Shown: positions 52,698 to 60,785, counted from the stretch's first letter. The stretch is DNA of 64,000 nucleotides from CAVXXB01 sp963765585 (GCA_963765585.1 CAVXXB010000005.1:124001-188000), one strand, 5' to 3'. A program made the numbers and translations. Notes: generated by a model from the sequence alone, not told the origin.

Positions 52698-53777
52698 ATG
52701 AAAGCGAAATTATTTTCATTACTTCTGGTAGTTGCCCTATTTTATACCTGTTCAAGCTCTGACAACAGTCTGCAAAAGGAAGATGGTGCACTTGGCAGTG
52801 TGTCGGGAAGGCTCGAAGTGGCAACTTTAGCGGGCGGCTGCTTCTGGTGTGTGGAAGCACCTTTTGAAAAATATGATGGCATCAGTAAAGTGATATCCGG
52901 TTATGCCGGTGGAGAAGAGGAAAATCCCACTTATAAAGAGGTTGCCTCCGGGCAAACCAGTCATGTGGAAGCTGTCCAGGTTTACTTTGATCCGGAGGTG
53001 ATTAGTTATGATGAGATTCTGGATATTTTCTGGAAACAATTCGATCCGACTGACAAGGGTGGATCTTTTAATGACCGCGGGTCGCAGTATGAATCTGCCA
53101 TCTTTTATCATTCCTCAAATCAATTAGTGGTTGCTGAGAATTCCAAAAACAGGCTTGATAAGTCCGGCAGATACGATAAGCCGGTAATTACACCCATTAA
53201 AGAATTTACAACATTTTATCCTGCCGAGGATTATCACCAGGATTTTTATAAAAAAAGCCCTGAGCGTTACTACGGGTACAAAAAAGGCTCGGGGAGAAGC
53301 GATTATATCACCTGGATATGGGGAGAAGAGGAGACGTATAAGAAAAATATTCCCGATGAGGAAACTCTGAAATCCAAACTTACTGATCTTCAATATGCAG
53401 TTACACAAAAAGATGCAACCGAACGTGCCTTTGCAAATGAGTATGTTGATAATAAAAAGGCGGGTATTTATGTAGATATCGTTTCAGGTGAACCGCTCTT
53501 TAGTAGTACAGATAAGTATGATTCAGGATCAGGATGGCCCAGTTTTACAAAACCGATCGATCCGCGATTTGTTAAAAAAAATGTAGATCGAAAATTGGGT
53601 ATGCCGCGAATTGAAGTTCGCAGTAAAGTGGCAGATTCTCATTTGGGACATGTTTTTTATGACGGGCCGGAGCCGACCAATTTACGATATTGTGTTAACT
53701 CTGCATCCATGAGATTTATACCAAAGGAGAAAATGGAAGAAGAAGGGTATAAAGATTATTTATGGTTGGTTGAATGA
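52698..53777 (+). CDS. msrAB: Fused peptide methionine sulfoxide reductase MsrA/MsrB, lipoprotein
   Basis: 359 residues with lipobox 'LFYTC' (about residues 14-18), so exported. MsrA occupies roughly 35-195 with catalytic 'GGCFWCVEAPF' and 'YHQDFY'. MsrB occupies 225-355 with 'SGEPLFSSTDKYDSGSGWPSF' (in parts) and catalytic 'RYCVNSASMRF'. The zinc CxxC pairs of many MsrB proteins are absent ('SGEPLF' in place of 'CGAPLF'). It repairs oxidised methionine in envelope proteins. It is divergent from the Kef pair, which also serves stress defence. Confidence 0.93.
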   Translation: MKAKLFSLLLVVALFYTCSSSDNSLQKEDGALGSVSGRLEVATLAGGCFWCVEAPFEKYDGISKVISGYAGGEEENPTYKEVASGQTSHVEAVQVYFDPEVISYDEILDIFWKQFDPTDKGGSFNDRGSQYESAIFYHSSNQLVVAENSKNRLDKSGRYDKPVITPIKEFTTFYPAEDYHQDFYKKSPERYYGYKKGSGRSDYITWIWGEEETYKKNIPDEETLKSKLTDLQYAVTQKDATERAFANEYVDNKKAGIYVDIVSGEPLFSSTDKYDSGSGWPSFTKPIDPRFVKKNVDRKLGMPRIEVRSKVADSHLGHVFYDGPEPTNLRYCVNSASMRFIPKEKMEEEGYKDYLWLVE

Positions 53778-53810
53778 TTCACTCCGAATCTACCTTCAAG
53801 TCAGGATTCG

Positions 53811-53874
53811 GGATAACCCACCCCTAAATCCCCTCCCTCCGATCCCACAAAACGGGGTCGCAAGGAGGGGACTT
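53811..53874. repeat. Left inverted repeat of the DUF559 cassette
   Basis: A 64-bp G+C-rich segment starting GGATAACCCACCCCTAAATC and ending AGGAGGGGACTT. It is nearly identical, in inverted orientation, to 54323-54387. It is itself an imperfect hairpin (CCCCTCCCTCCGA... versus ...TCGCAAGGAGGGG). Confidence 0.85.
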
Positions 53875-53933
53875 TGGTATAATAGTTGCATTAAAAATTT
53901 AATACTGTTCATTGTTTAATAAGTATTGATTTT

Positions 53934-54320
53934 ATGCAATCTGAATTCACCACAAAACAATTGGCGATTAGAATAGCCAGGAAATTAAGAAAAGAACAGA
54001 CTGAGGCCGAAATATTATTCTGGTCAGAAGTGCGTAAAAGAAAATTTCATGGATTGAAATTTCAGAGACAGTTACCAATTTTCTTTGAGTATTATGGCAA
54101 AAAGAGATTCTTTATTGCAGATTTTTATTGTTGTGAAAAACATTTGGTTGTAGAAATAGATGGTGGAATTCATGAAGTACAAGTAGACTATGATCGAATC
54201 CGAACAGAGATAATGGAAGTTCAAAATAAACTGAATGTCATTCGGTTTTCAAATAATGAAGTTTTGAATAATATCCCATATGTCCTGGCAAGATTAAATC
54301 GCTTAATTAATGAGATGTAG
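53934..54320 (+). CDS. DUF559 endonuclease-like protein
   Basis: 128 residues. 'ARKLRKEQTEAEILFWSEVRKRKFHGLKFQRQLPI' (in parts) and 'FIADFYCCEKHLVVEIDGGIHE' are the DUF559 signature; the D ... E-x-D residues fit the PD-(D/E)XK nuclease fold related to Vsr and very short patch repair enzymes. The gene lies between two 64-65-bp inverted repeats: the left one ends 59 bases before the ATG and the right one starts 2 bases after the stop. This arrangement suggests a small mobile or repeat-linked unit. Biochemical function of DUF559 proteins is largely unknown. Confidence 0.88.
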   Translation: MQSEFTTKQLAIRIARKLRKEQTEAEILFWSEVRKRKFHGLKFQRQLPIFFEYYGKKRFFIADFYCCEKHLVVEIDGGIHEVQVDYDRIRTEIMEVQNKLNVIRFSNNEVLNNIPYVLARLNRLINEM

Positions 54321-54322
54321 AT

Positions 54323-54387
54323 AAGTCCCCTCCTTGCGACCCCTTTTTGTGGGGTCGGAGGGAGGGGATTTAGGGGAGGGTTATTCC
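54323..54387. repeat. Right inverted repeat of the DUF559 cassette
   Basis: Starts AAGTCCCCTCCTTGCGACCC and ends GGGGAGGGTTATTCC. It matches the reverse complement of 53811-53874 with only a few differences. Internally CCCCTCC..CGACCCC pairs with GGGGTCGGAGGGAGGGG, so it forms a REP-like hairpin and could terminate the DUF559 transcript. Confidence 0.85.
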
Positions 54388-54452
54388 AAACTTCAATTGG
54401 ATGGGAATATCGGGGTGGGTTATATAGATTTGATGGGAAATTATGGACCACA

Positions 54453-54821
54453 TTATCTCACCAACAGCATCCGCCGGCTCATACGCAAATCACCCGCAAC
54501 CAACCGGTAGATATACACACCCGACGCTACACTTTTTTTATTAGAATTTTTTCCGTCCCATGATACCCTGTATTCCCCGCCTGACAATTCTTTGTTGATG
54601 AGTGTGCGAACCAATTCACCATTTATATCAAAAACCTGAACAAGCGTGGCGCTTTGGTTCGGGATCTGAAAATGGATTGTTGTACCCGGATTAAATGGAT
54701 TCGGATAATTCTGTCCAAGATCAAAGGATTTTGGATTTTGGATTTTGGATTTTGGGACCTGATGTGGGTGTTCCTGATTTACTGTTAATTGCCACAACCG
54801 CGTCCAGATCAAAATCACCAT
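54453..54821 (-). CDS. Sorting-domain part of YVTN propeller protein (out of frame by a heptamer)
   Basis: Read on the minus strand from the heptamer array at 54727-54754, this frame gives 'FDLGQNYPNPFNPGTTIHFQ', 'FDINGELVRTLINKELSGGEYRVSWDG' (in parts) and 'SGVYIYRLVAGDLRMSRRMLLV', a complete type IX sorting domain. It belongs to the gene at 54721-56355, which reads into the array in the other frame and stops. With three heptamers in place of the present four, the two parts would join. Confidence 0.8.
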   Translation of the reverse strand: MVILIWTRLWQLTVNQEHPHQVPKSKIQNPKSFDLGQNYPNPFNPGTTIHFQIPNQSATLVQVFDINGELVRTLINKELSGGEYRVSWDGKNSNKKSVASGVYIYRLVAGDLRMSRRMLLVR

Positions 54822-56355
54822 TAAACGTACCTTCTTTTTTTATCGATCCCAGATCTTTCAGTTTTACAAATTTGGCATGCGTCAACCCTACTATTGACAG
54901 ATCGAACTGATCACCACCACTCAGCTCCGGATTTAGTGGATTCTGCGTATCAAACGTTGGTGTGACTCCGGCAAAACCCACGAACGTAGTTGTATCCCAG
55001 GGAAACTCATACCAGGTTTCACCATCCATACTTACCGAGACAATGGCAGCCTCAATAAATGGATCCGTCGTACCGAAAAAATAAAATGCATTTTCAAATA
55101 CCGTAAAATCAGTGCCGTCCCCATCGTATATATAATTGTCTTTAAACTCCAGAATGATTTCGCCATTTTCACCCAATGATAATATTTCCTGTGGTTTTGA
55201 TGTAGGATTGTATTCATTGATAAGTGGGTCGGGATCGGGTGGTCCAAGTACATTTTGTGGAAAATAATTGGTCCCGAATCCTCCTCCCGTACCTTCTTTG
55301 AATGATACAACGGCATCAGCCCATGGATCAGATTCTGTGATTGGCTCAAGAATTGTCATGTGTTGAGTTCCGTCGCCAAAGTTGTAGGTCGAAATTACGT
55401 CTCCGTTGGCAGCATCCAATAATTGAATATTATCATCAGAAAAATTGTTGACATACAAATCAGTTGTTTGCTGGTCATAATAGAGTTGCATTGCACCATT
55501 GCCAACTTTTATTGGATTTGATGCATCATTTAAAACTTCTTTGGTAAATATATTATATGAATATAAAAAGCCATTGGAACCGTCACCAAAGTCTGCTAAA
55601 TAGGCGATACCTGCATTGGTAACAATAATGTCACCCGGCGAACCACCAATTTCCACCGTATCCACTACCAGAGCTGAATAATCAGTATCCGCATAAGGAT
55701 CGATGATCACGATTCTTCCGAATTCATTTACATAATTTCCGGTGCACACAACGTAGATATTCCCATCCGGCCCCAGGCAAAGATCCTGTGGATTTGCCGG
55801 CAACTCCAGGGTCTTAATGACGGAGTTGGTTTCTGTATTAATGACTGATACCGAAGACTGAGCATAAGAAGGATAGCCACCACTATTAGCAACATAGGCT
55901 GTGTTATTAACCACAATGATTCCCGTGGGTGCGGTTCCAACAGGTATATGATTTGTTACCTCACCACTTTCAATATTCAAAATTGAAACCGTATTGGCAA
56001 TAAGATTTGTTACGTAGGCCGTTTCCGATCCGGTAAATGCCATATCCCAGGGATTGCTGCCTTCAGCCAATGTTATATTTTTTTTAATCTGGTTATTTAC
56101 CGGATTTATGATACTAACACCAGCCGGTGTTGAATTGACTACATAGATCAGGTTGTTGTGACTGTGTATCCGGCTGGGAATATCACCGACAATGGTTGTA
56201 TTATTTGTAATTTGTTTGTTCTCAAGATTCATGGTTGAAATGGTGCGGCCCAACCCGTTCAATACATAGAGAGACCGGGGAACTTCCTGAGCGTATAAGG
56301 TACCGAAGAATATCATCAAAATTGCAAATAATGCCAGGTTCATAACTTGTTTCAT
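54721..56355 (-). CDS. YVTN-type beta-propeller secreted protein
   Basis: 544 residues with signal peptide ('GTLYAQ'). Residues 30-330 form a YVTN-style propeller: 'LYVLNGLGRTISTMNLENK', 'AYVTNLIANTVSILNIESG', 'IPVGTAPTGIIVVNNTAYVAN'. Residues 345-525 form a separate domain with 'GTGGGFGTNYFPQNVLGPPD', 'EIILEFKDNYIYDGDGTDFTVFENA' (in parts), like the cell-surface domain that follows such propellers in other FCB proteins. The ORF ends inside AAAATCC repeats ('GPKIQNPKSKIL'). The sorting domain follows in another frame. It would be secreted through the type IX system if the frames were joined. Confidence 0.85.
   Translation of the reverse strand: MKQVMNLALFAILMIFFGTLYAQEVPRSLYVLNGLGRTISTMNLENKQITNNTTIVGDIPSRIHSHNNLIYVVNSTPAGVSIINPVNNQIKKNITLAEGSNPWDMAFTGSETAYVTNLIANTVSILNIESGEVTNHIPVGTAPTGIIVVNNTAYVANSGGYPSYAQSSVSVINTETNSVIKTLELPANPQDLCLGPDGNIYVVCTGNYVNEFGRIVIIDPYADTDYSALVVDTVEIGGSPGDIIVTNAGIAYLADFGDGSNGFLYSYNIFTKEVLNDASNPIKVGNGAMQLYYDQQTTDLYVNNFSDDNIQLLDAANGDVISTYNFGDGTQHMTILEPITESDPWADAVVSFKEGTGGGFGTNYFPQNVLGPPDPDPLINEYNPTSKPQEILSLGENGEIILEFKDNYIYDGDGTDFTVFENAFYFFGTTDPFIEAAIVSVSMDGETWYEFPWDTTTFVGFAGVTPTFDTQNPLNPELSGGDQFDLSIVGLTHAKFVKLKDLGSIKKEGTFNGDFDLDAVVAINSKSGTPTSGPKIQNPKSKIL
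54727..54754. repeat. In-gene heptanucleotide array (four GGATTTT units)
   Basis: Four perfect copies of GGATTTT (AAAATCC on the coding strand) lie exactly at the junction between propeller protein and sorting domain. Because 7 is not a multiple of 3, each gain or loss of a unit shifts the frame. Three or six copies give an uninterrupted protein; four copies, as here, truncate it. Confidence 0.9.
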
Positions 56356-56460
56356 TTTTACTCCGATTAGAATATATGTAACTAGTGATTAGTTCACTAA
56401 TATTACCATTAAGACTCGAAGGCACGAAGATAAAAGGATCTTAAAAATTACAATTAAAAT

Positions 56461-57711
56461 TTAATCTCCAATCCTGCCCGCCAATGCCGCCCGGTGCAGC
56501 GGTGCATGTTCGATAATCTCATATCTGGTATCAAAAATGTTTAACAGCATTGCTTTTGTTAAAAAATCAAAATCGCCCAATGAAAAATCAAAGACAAATG
56601 AAAGATCATCCACTGTGTATCCGGGCAGGGATATCGTGTTTGAAGGCGTCACATATCTTTCACTAACAATTCGCTTAAAATACTGAATATTGAATCTCTG
56701 GAACTTCAAATCGAGCACCAGTTTGGTTGTATGTTTCGGACGATAGATCAGGTACTTGTCGTCAGTCGTATGTCGACCGCTACGATCACGCGCATTCAGA
56801 TAAGTGTGATCGATATGAAGTGATAAATGCTCCGGCCACAGATTCCATTGTAAGGAATATTCCAATCCGTCGATAAATGCGTTTAAATTTGTCGGCTGCC
56901 AGGTGGCGAAAGACCCCAGTTCCCAGATAATCAGATTCTCGATCTCCTGGCGAAAGTAGGTGATACCAAACTCGGGTTTTTGCAGCCAGGGGAGACCGAT
57001 CGTCAATCCAGCGTCAAAATCAAGACTTTTTTCCGGTAAAAGATCCGCATTGCCACGAACCCTGAAATCCTGGTAATACAGATCACCAAATGTGGGTGAC
57101 CTGAATGATCTTCCTGCATTTGTCTGTAAAATAATCCGCCATTCTTCCTGGTGCGCAATGAGCAGACCAATTTTGGGGCTCAGATAGTCATCCTCCCTGT
57201 ATCCGTCCGGATTATCAAAACGGATGAGATCGTAGCGAATAGCAAATTTTAGGTTTGCATGTTGCAGCCAGTCAGGTCTTGGAAAATCCCATGTATTTTC
57301 TGCCGCCATACCAAACTGACGATTATCCGTTTCGGATACTGGGTCCAGCAGTGGTATCATTAGATTTTCATCTTTGAATATATCCCGTCTATATGAAAAT
57401 TGTACTGCCGCTCTGTTCTCCGGATGCCACTGATAGTTTCCGTTCAGAATTCCCTGATAAGAGCTCACATCATATTTTGTATGATATGGAGGGACCGTCC
57501 TGTATTTCAGAGGCGGATCAGGGGGCCAGATATTCTGATATTCTGAGCGGTTAGTATGTCCTGAGAGTTGCATGGACAGCAGGGCATTGGTAGTCTGATA
57601 AGAATAGTTTGCCGAAAGTATCCTACGTTCAACATCTGATGTGGCATATGGTGTGAGGAAATAAACAACCCCCGGCAGGCCTCTTTGTGAATCAAATAAA
57701 TTGAATTGCAC
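56461..57711 (-). CDS. TonB-dependent vitamin B12 receptor, barrel part (frameshifted)
   Basis: True coding begins near 57733 with 'GYNSGAHRTSVQFNLFDSQRG'. This is the 22-strand barrel of a BtuB-like receptor: 'AGRSFRSPTFGDLYYQDFRVRGNADLLPEKSLDFDAGL' (in parts) is the classic 'FRaPsf.dLy......GNp.LkPE.s...e.G' block, and 'FNIQYFKRIVSERY' and 'SLPGYTVDDLSFVF' follow. Together with the N-terminal part and the B12 riboswitch upstream it is identified as a cobalamin receptor. Confidence 0.82.
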   Translation of the reverse strand: MQFNLFDSQRGLPGVVYFLTPYATSDVERRILSANYSYQTTNALLSMQLSGHTNRSEYQNIWPPDPPLKYRTVPPYHTKYDVSSYQGILNGNYQWHPENRAAVQFSYRRDIFKDENLMIPLLDPVSETDNRQFGMAAENTWDFPRPDWLQHANLKFAIRYDLIRFDNPDGYREDDYLSPKIGLLIAHQEEWRIILQTNAGRSFRSPTFGDLYYQDFRVRGNADLLPEKSLDFDAGLTIGLPWLQKPEFGITYFRQEIENLIIWELGSFATWQPTNLNAFIDGLEYSLQWNLWPEHLSLHIDHTYLNARDRSGRHTTDDKYLIYRPKHTTKLVLDLKFQRFNIQYFKRIVSERYVTPSNTISLPGYTVDDLSFVFDFSLGDFDFLTKAMLLNIFDTRYEIIEHAPLHRAALAGRIGD

Positions 57712-57733
57712 ACTGGTCCGGTGCGCTCCTGAG

Positions 57734-58675
57734 TTATATCCGAATTTTTAAAAAATACTGCTCCGAGTCGAACTCATTATTCAAACGGGTTTCAGAAATC
57801 TCCTCACCATCTGGCTTCTGATACGTGTAGGGAAAATCACCTTTTTCAGTGCGATATTCATAATTGGCAAAATAATTAAAATTACCAATGGTTCCGGAAA
57901 TAGAGGGCTGAATCCGCCAGGCATTGAAACTCCCTGCGTTCGTAGCAAGCGAAATCTCGTTCCCAAAAGCCTGTTTAGACTTGATATCGATACTACCACC
58001 AATGCTCCCGCTTCCGGTTTCAGAGCTATTACCGCCTTTTTTAATCTCTATTGATTCGATGATGGACACAGGAATAAGGTTAAGATCGACTTCGCCTGTC
58101 AGGGGATCATTTAGGGGAATTCCATCCAGAAGAACAAGTACCTGATTGGGATTACTCCCCCGGATAGAAATTCTTTTTTGCCCGGATCCCGCACCTTCAT
58201 CCAGAATTGTAATACCGGGGATCTGAACAAGAAATTCACCCAGATTACTTGCTGTACTTTTACTAAGATCTTCTGAGGATATGTCAATTCGAATGAGAGA
58301 TGATGAATTTATTTCACGTTCCGCTTCGACAATTATTTCATTTATAATTGAGACATGTTCTGTAAGATAAAATGTTAGTGTCACAGGAATATCTTTTTCT
58401 ACCCGGACACTGGTTTTAATTTTGCTGTTATATCCTATATGGCTGGCTTTGACCTGGTACTCTCCGGCAAACAAGTTTTCAATTTGGAAATAACCCCGGT
58501 CATCGGTTGCGGCACCATATCCTGTGCCGACCACAGATATATTTACACCTGCGAGCGGAATACCATTCTCACTGAACACTTGTCCTTCAATTTTTGAGAG
58601 CGATTGCGATCTGGCGGCAACCACAATTAAAAACAGGAAAAGCAAACCAATAGCAAATCGTAGTGGTTTTGACAT
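57734..58675 (-). CDS. btuB: TonB-dependent vitamin B12 receptor, N-terminal part (frameshifted)
   Basis: Signal peptide ('VVAARSQ'), then a carboxypeptidase-regulatory-like domain at residues 25-110 ('IEGQVFSENGIPLAGVNISVVGTGYGAATDDRGYFQIENL', in parts), then the plug domain with 'GEFLVQIPGITILDEGAG' and 'ISIRGSNPNQVLVLLDGIPLND'. It stops at 57734 because of a T6A5 run: with four A's 'QYFLK' would continue 'FGYNSGAHR'. A cobalamin riboswitch with terminator precedes the gene, which is the main reason to assign B12 uptake. The intact receptor would have about 735 residues. Confidence 0.85.
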   Translation of the reverse strand: MSKPLRFAIGLLFLFLIVVAARSQSLSKIEGQVFSENGIPLAGVNISVVGTGYGAATDDRGYFQIENLFAGEYQVKASHIGYNSKIKTSVRVEKDIPVTLTFYLTEHVSIINEIIVEAEREINSSSLIRIDISSEDLSKSTASNLGEFLVQIPGITILDEGAGSGQKRISIRGSNPNQVLVLLDGIPLNDPLTGEVDLNLIPVSIIESIEIKKGGNSSETGSGSIGGSIDIKSKQAFGNEISLATNAGSFNAWRIQPSISGTIGNFNYFANYEYRTEKGDFPYTYQKPDGEEISETRLNNEFDSEQYFLKIRI

Positions 58676-58732
58676 TTCGTAAAAAAGATTTTTAAGTGTT
58701 TAACTCTTCGCAGGTAATTGAGGAGGATTGGC

Positions 58733-58773
58733 AAAAAAATACCCGATCGTTTACATTTTGTAAATAACCGGGT
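58733..58773 (-). terminator. Intrinsic terminator of the B12 riboswitch
   Basis: On the minus strand, ACCCGGTTATTTACA pairs imperfectly with TGTAAACGATCGGGT, followed by A and seven T. It lies between the riboswitch aptamer and btuB and is the expected expression platform. Confidence 0.8.
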
Positions 58774-58789
58774 GCAGTGTTCAAATTTG

Positions 58790-58990
58790 ATAACATAATC
58801 CTACCTTCCCGCGAAGGTGTAACGGGTTATGAATTTCAGCCGGTCTCCTGACTTAAGCGTCACTCTACTCACCAGGCCTTCCCATTCTATATCTTAGAAA
58901 AGTGGCCACCACAGGTTTTCGTCAGCTATTACAGTTGCGGGGCAGTGGCGGAATCTCACCGCGCTTCCCGAGCACTAAAACTCAGTCAAT
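58790..58990 (-). ncRNA. Cobalamin riboswitch
   Basis: On the minus strand the conserved parts appear in order: GCGGTGAGATTCCGCCACTG, CCCGCAACTGTAA, and the B12 box AAGTCAGGAGACCGGCTGA (58836-58854). A further hairpin and a terminator follow before the receptor gene. Binding of adenosyl- or other cobalamin would shut off the receptor. Confidence 0.93.
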
Positions 58991-59249
58991 TAATTAACGC
59001 TAAGTTACACGATTAAAAATAGTTTGGCAAAGGAAAATTTGATAAAAAGAAGATATCAAAGAGATTTACTCGGTACTCGGTACTGGGCTCTCGCCATCCG
59101 GTACTTGTTTATAAGGCATCTGAGTTTGACGATCAATCAAAATTAAATAATTGAGAAACCAGGATCAGCTTTTCGACAGGCAAAAATAAAATTACTAATT
59201 TTATCCTGTTATCCTGTCAAAAAACAAAATTACCTGGTAGCATATCATA
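58991..59249. repeat. Repeat-bearing gap between riboswitch and C39 peptidase gene
   Basis: Heptamers of the CGGTACT type occur at 59068-59107 and TTATCCTG units near 59200-59218. No gene is visible. Confidence 0.6.
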
Positions 59250-59750
59250 CTATTTTAGAAGTATAGCCCGGATTATTTTTTGATGCGTCTCATTCCTGAG
59301 CACGATAAAGTAATTGCCGGATGGTAATTCTGATGCATCCCAGGATATTTGATAATTTCCGGCTTGCTGTGTTTTGTTAACCAATATTGCAACTTGCTGA
59401 CCCAGCGAATTATATACGTTTAATTCTATGTAACTTGTAATTGGTAATTTGTAATTAACTATGGTTACAGGATTAAACGGATTTGGATAGTTTTGCAGCA
59501 ATTGAAAATCTGATATTACTGCCTCTTGAATATTGTTTTGATTTTCGATCAGTGCCGCCGGACTATCCGTGGGATAAAATGTATATGCCACGCCGCCTTT
59601 ATTGAACCATGATTGTGACAGGCTGCGTTTATCATGAACATATGCATAGCCGTTAGAACGCGCCGGATCGTGGGCAATTGGATCTCCATTACTGTTAAAA
59701 CCGGCCAGCATGATAAGGTGACCCTCATATAAGGGCAGGCCGACTGACAT
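59250..59750 (-). CDS. C39-like peptidase with sorting domain, C-terminal part
   Basis: Coding in this frame really begins near 59795 with 'SWSEAREVLANGGRVVMSVGLP'. It contains the catalytic-His region 'EGHLIMLAGFNSNGDPIAHDPA' of C39-type cysteine peptidases, and ends with a type IX sorting domain 'NYPNPFNPVTIVNYKL', 'VYNSLGQQVAILVNK', 'SGNYFIVLRNETH'. The enzyme is therefore secreted or surface-attached. It may cut peptides outside the cell. Confidence 0.8.
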   Translation of the reverse strand: MSVGLPLYEGHLIMLAGFNSNGDPIAHDPARSNGYAYVHDKRSLSQSWFNKGGVAYTFYPTDSPAALIENQNNIQEAVISDFQLLQNYPNPFNPVTIVNYKLPITSYIELNVYNSLGQQVAILVNKTQQAGNYQISWDASELPSGNYFIVLRNETHQKIIRAILLK

Positions 59751-59787
59751 TACTACCCGTCCCCCATTGGCCAGGACTTCCCGAGCT

Positions 59788-60333
59788 TCACTCCATGATA
59801 CGATAACGCGTTACTGCGCCATCAAGTCGGGCATATTCCGAGGCAAATTGCACAACACGCGGCCAGATACCAAATATATGATAATAAGGATCGTAGGTAT
59901 CTTTGGCAAATTGCAATGGATCCACATCGATGTCCAGTGATCTCAGAACCATGGAAACCGAAGTGGGGGAACATATACTACCTCCGATGTCATCATCCAG
60001 GGCATATTGATAGAAAAATTCGGTGTCGACAAAAATTTCTGCTGGTTTGTCGTTTATAATCGCATCCATATCCACACTAGTGGTTGTGCGCGAATCGCTG
60101 ACAAAAAAACTGAGTTTGTGCAATGTGGGAGAAGGTTGGTCAACTTTTTCGCGACCCATGTGAATCTTAAACTGCCAGCGATTCTGATATTCATTTAACT
60201 TAACATAGTCATAATCAATCAAACCTCCGGCATAACTGGTTGGGCCATACGAATTCCAGATATAGGCTTTCCAAAATCCAACCGTGAGCCAGGGTGACCA
60301 CCCGCCATTATATGGGAAACGCATTTGAATCAA
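59788..60333 (-). CDS. C39-like peptidase, middle part with catalytic cysteine
   Basis: Contains a beta-rich region ('WSPWLTVGFWKAYIWNSYG') and then 'YQYALDDDIGGSICSPTSVSMVLRSLDID' (in parts), where the Cys in 'GSICSPTSVSMVL' is the nucleophile of the C39/C39_2 peptidase family. 'RVVQFASEYARLDGAVTRYRI' precedes the frame change into the C-terminal part, equal to one extra base. The N-terminal junction is a four-base overlap with the preceding fragment but in a frame consistent with a missing base. Confidence 0.78.
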   Translation of the reverse strand: MIQMRFPYNGGWSPWLTVGFWKAYIWNSYGPTSYAGGLIDYDYVKLNEYQNRWQFKIHMGREKVDQPSPTLHKLSFFVSDSRTTTSVDMDAIINDKPAEIFVDTEFFYQYALDDDIGGSICSPTSVSMVLRSLDIDVDPLQFAKDTYDPYYHIFGIWPRVVQFASEYARLDGAVTRYRIME

Positions 60334-60626
60334 AAAACCACCATTTTCATCCGGTGCGGTTCCGTTCCAGGAGGGTAGTCCGCGGTTGAATGGTTCAGCA
60401 GATTCAGACGATTAAGAATCATGTAACCATAAGTCTGATCGTCTGCCAATTGAAAACAACTGCTATCAGCATTGTAAATGATACCTGCACTCGATTCAAT
60501 TTGAGTTTGCATGCTATCGGTATACCAGGTAAAATGCTGATCAGGATAGTTGCGGGCTGATACCGGATTAATGTATAACAACAAAAAGAAGAAAACGGCG
60601 CACGATATTTGTAAAATATATTTCAT
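60330..60626 (-). CDS. C39-like peptidase, N-terminal part (frameshifted)
   Basis: 98 residues with a signal peptide ('LYINPVSARNYPDQ'). The rest 'HFTWYTDSMQTQIESSAGIIYNADSSCFQL' (in parts) is a domain of unknown role that leads into the middle part. The last residues 'PPGTEPHRMKMVVF' are probably a wrong frame: in another frame the same DNA reads 'PPGTAPDENGGFLIQMRFPYNGGWSPW', which joins smoothly to the next fragment. A full-length protein would have about 460 residues. Confidence 0.7.
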   Translation of the reverse strand: MKYILQISCAVFFFLLLYINPVSARNYPDQHFTWYTDSMQTQIESSAGIIYNADSSCFQLADDQTYGYMILNRLNLLNHSTADYPPGTEPHRMKMVVF

Positions 60627-60678
60627 AAGTAATGGTACCTTTCAAGACTGCTATTTATTCCAAAATCTAAAATAATTT

Positions 60679-60780
60679 CTGTCATCTCGAAGAGATCCTC
60701 TCGTCATCTGAGCACATTATATCCCATAAAAAGATGATGACTAATGCCCACACTGCGGGAAGACCCTTACGGTATGACAG
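60679..60780. repeat. MITE-like palindromic element, copy 2
   Basis: Bounded by CTGTCAT and ATGACAG. It shares TGTCATCTCG-AGAGATCCTC with the copy at 39438, and its reverse strand shares GTGTGGGCA. It is followed by a heptamer tract. Confidence 0.65.
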
Positions 60781-60785
60781 ATGGG

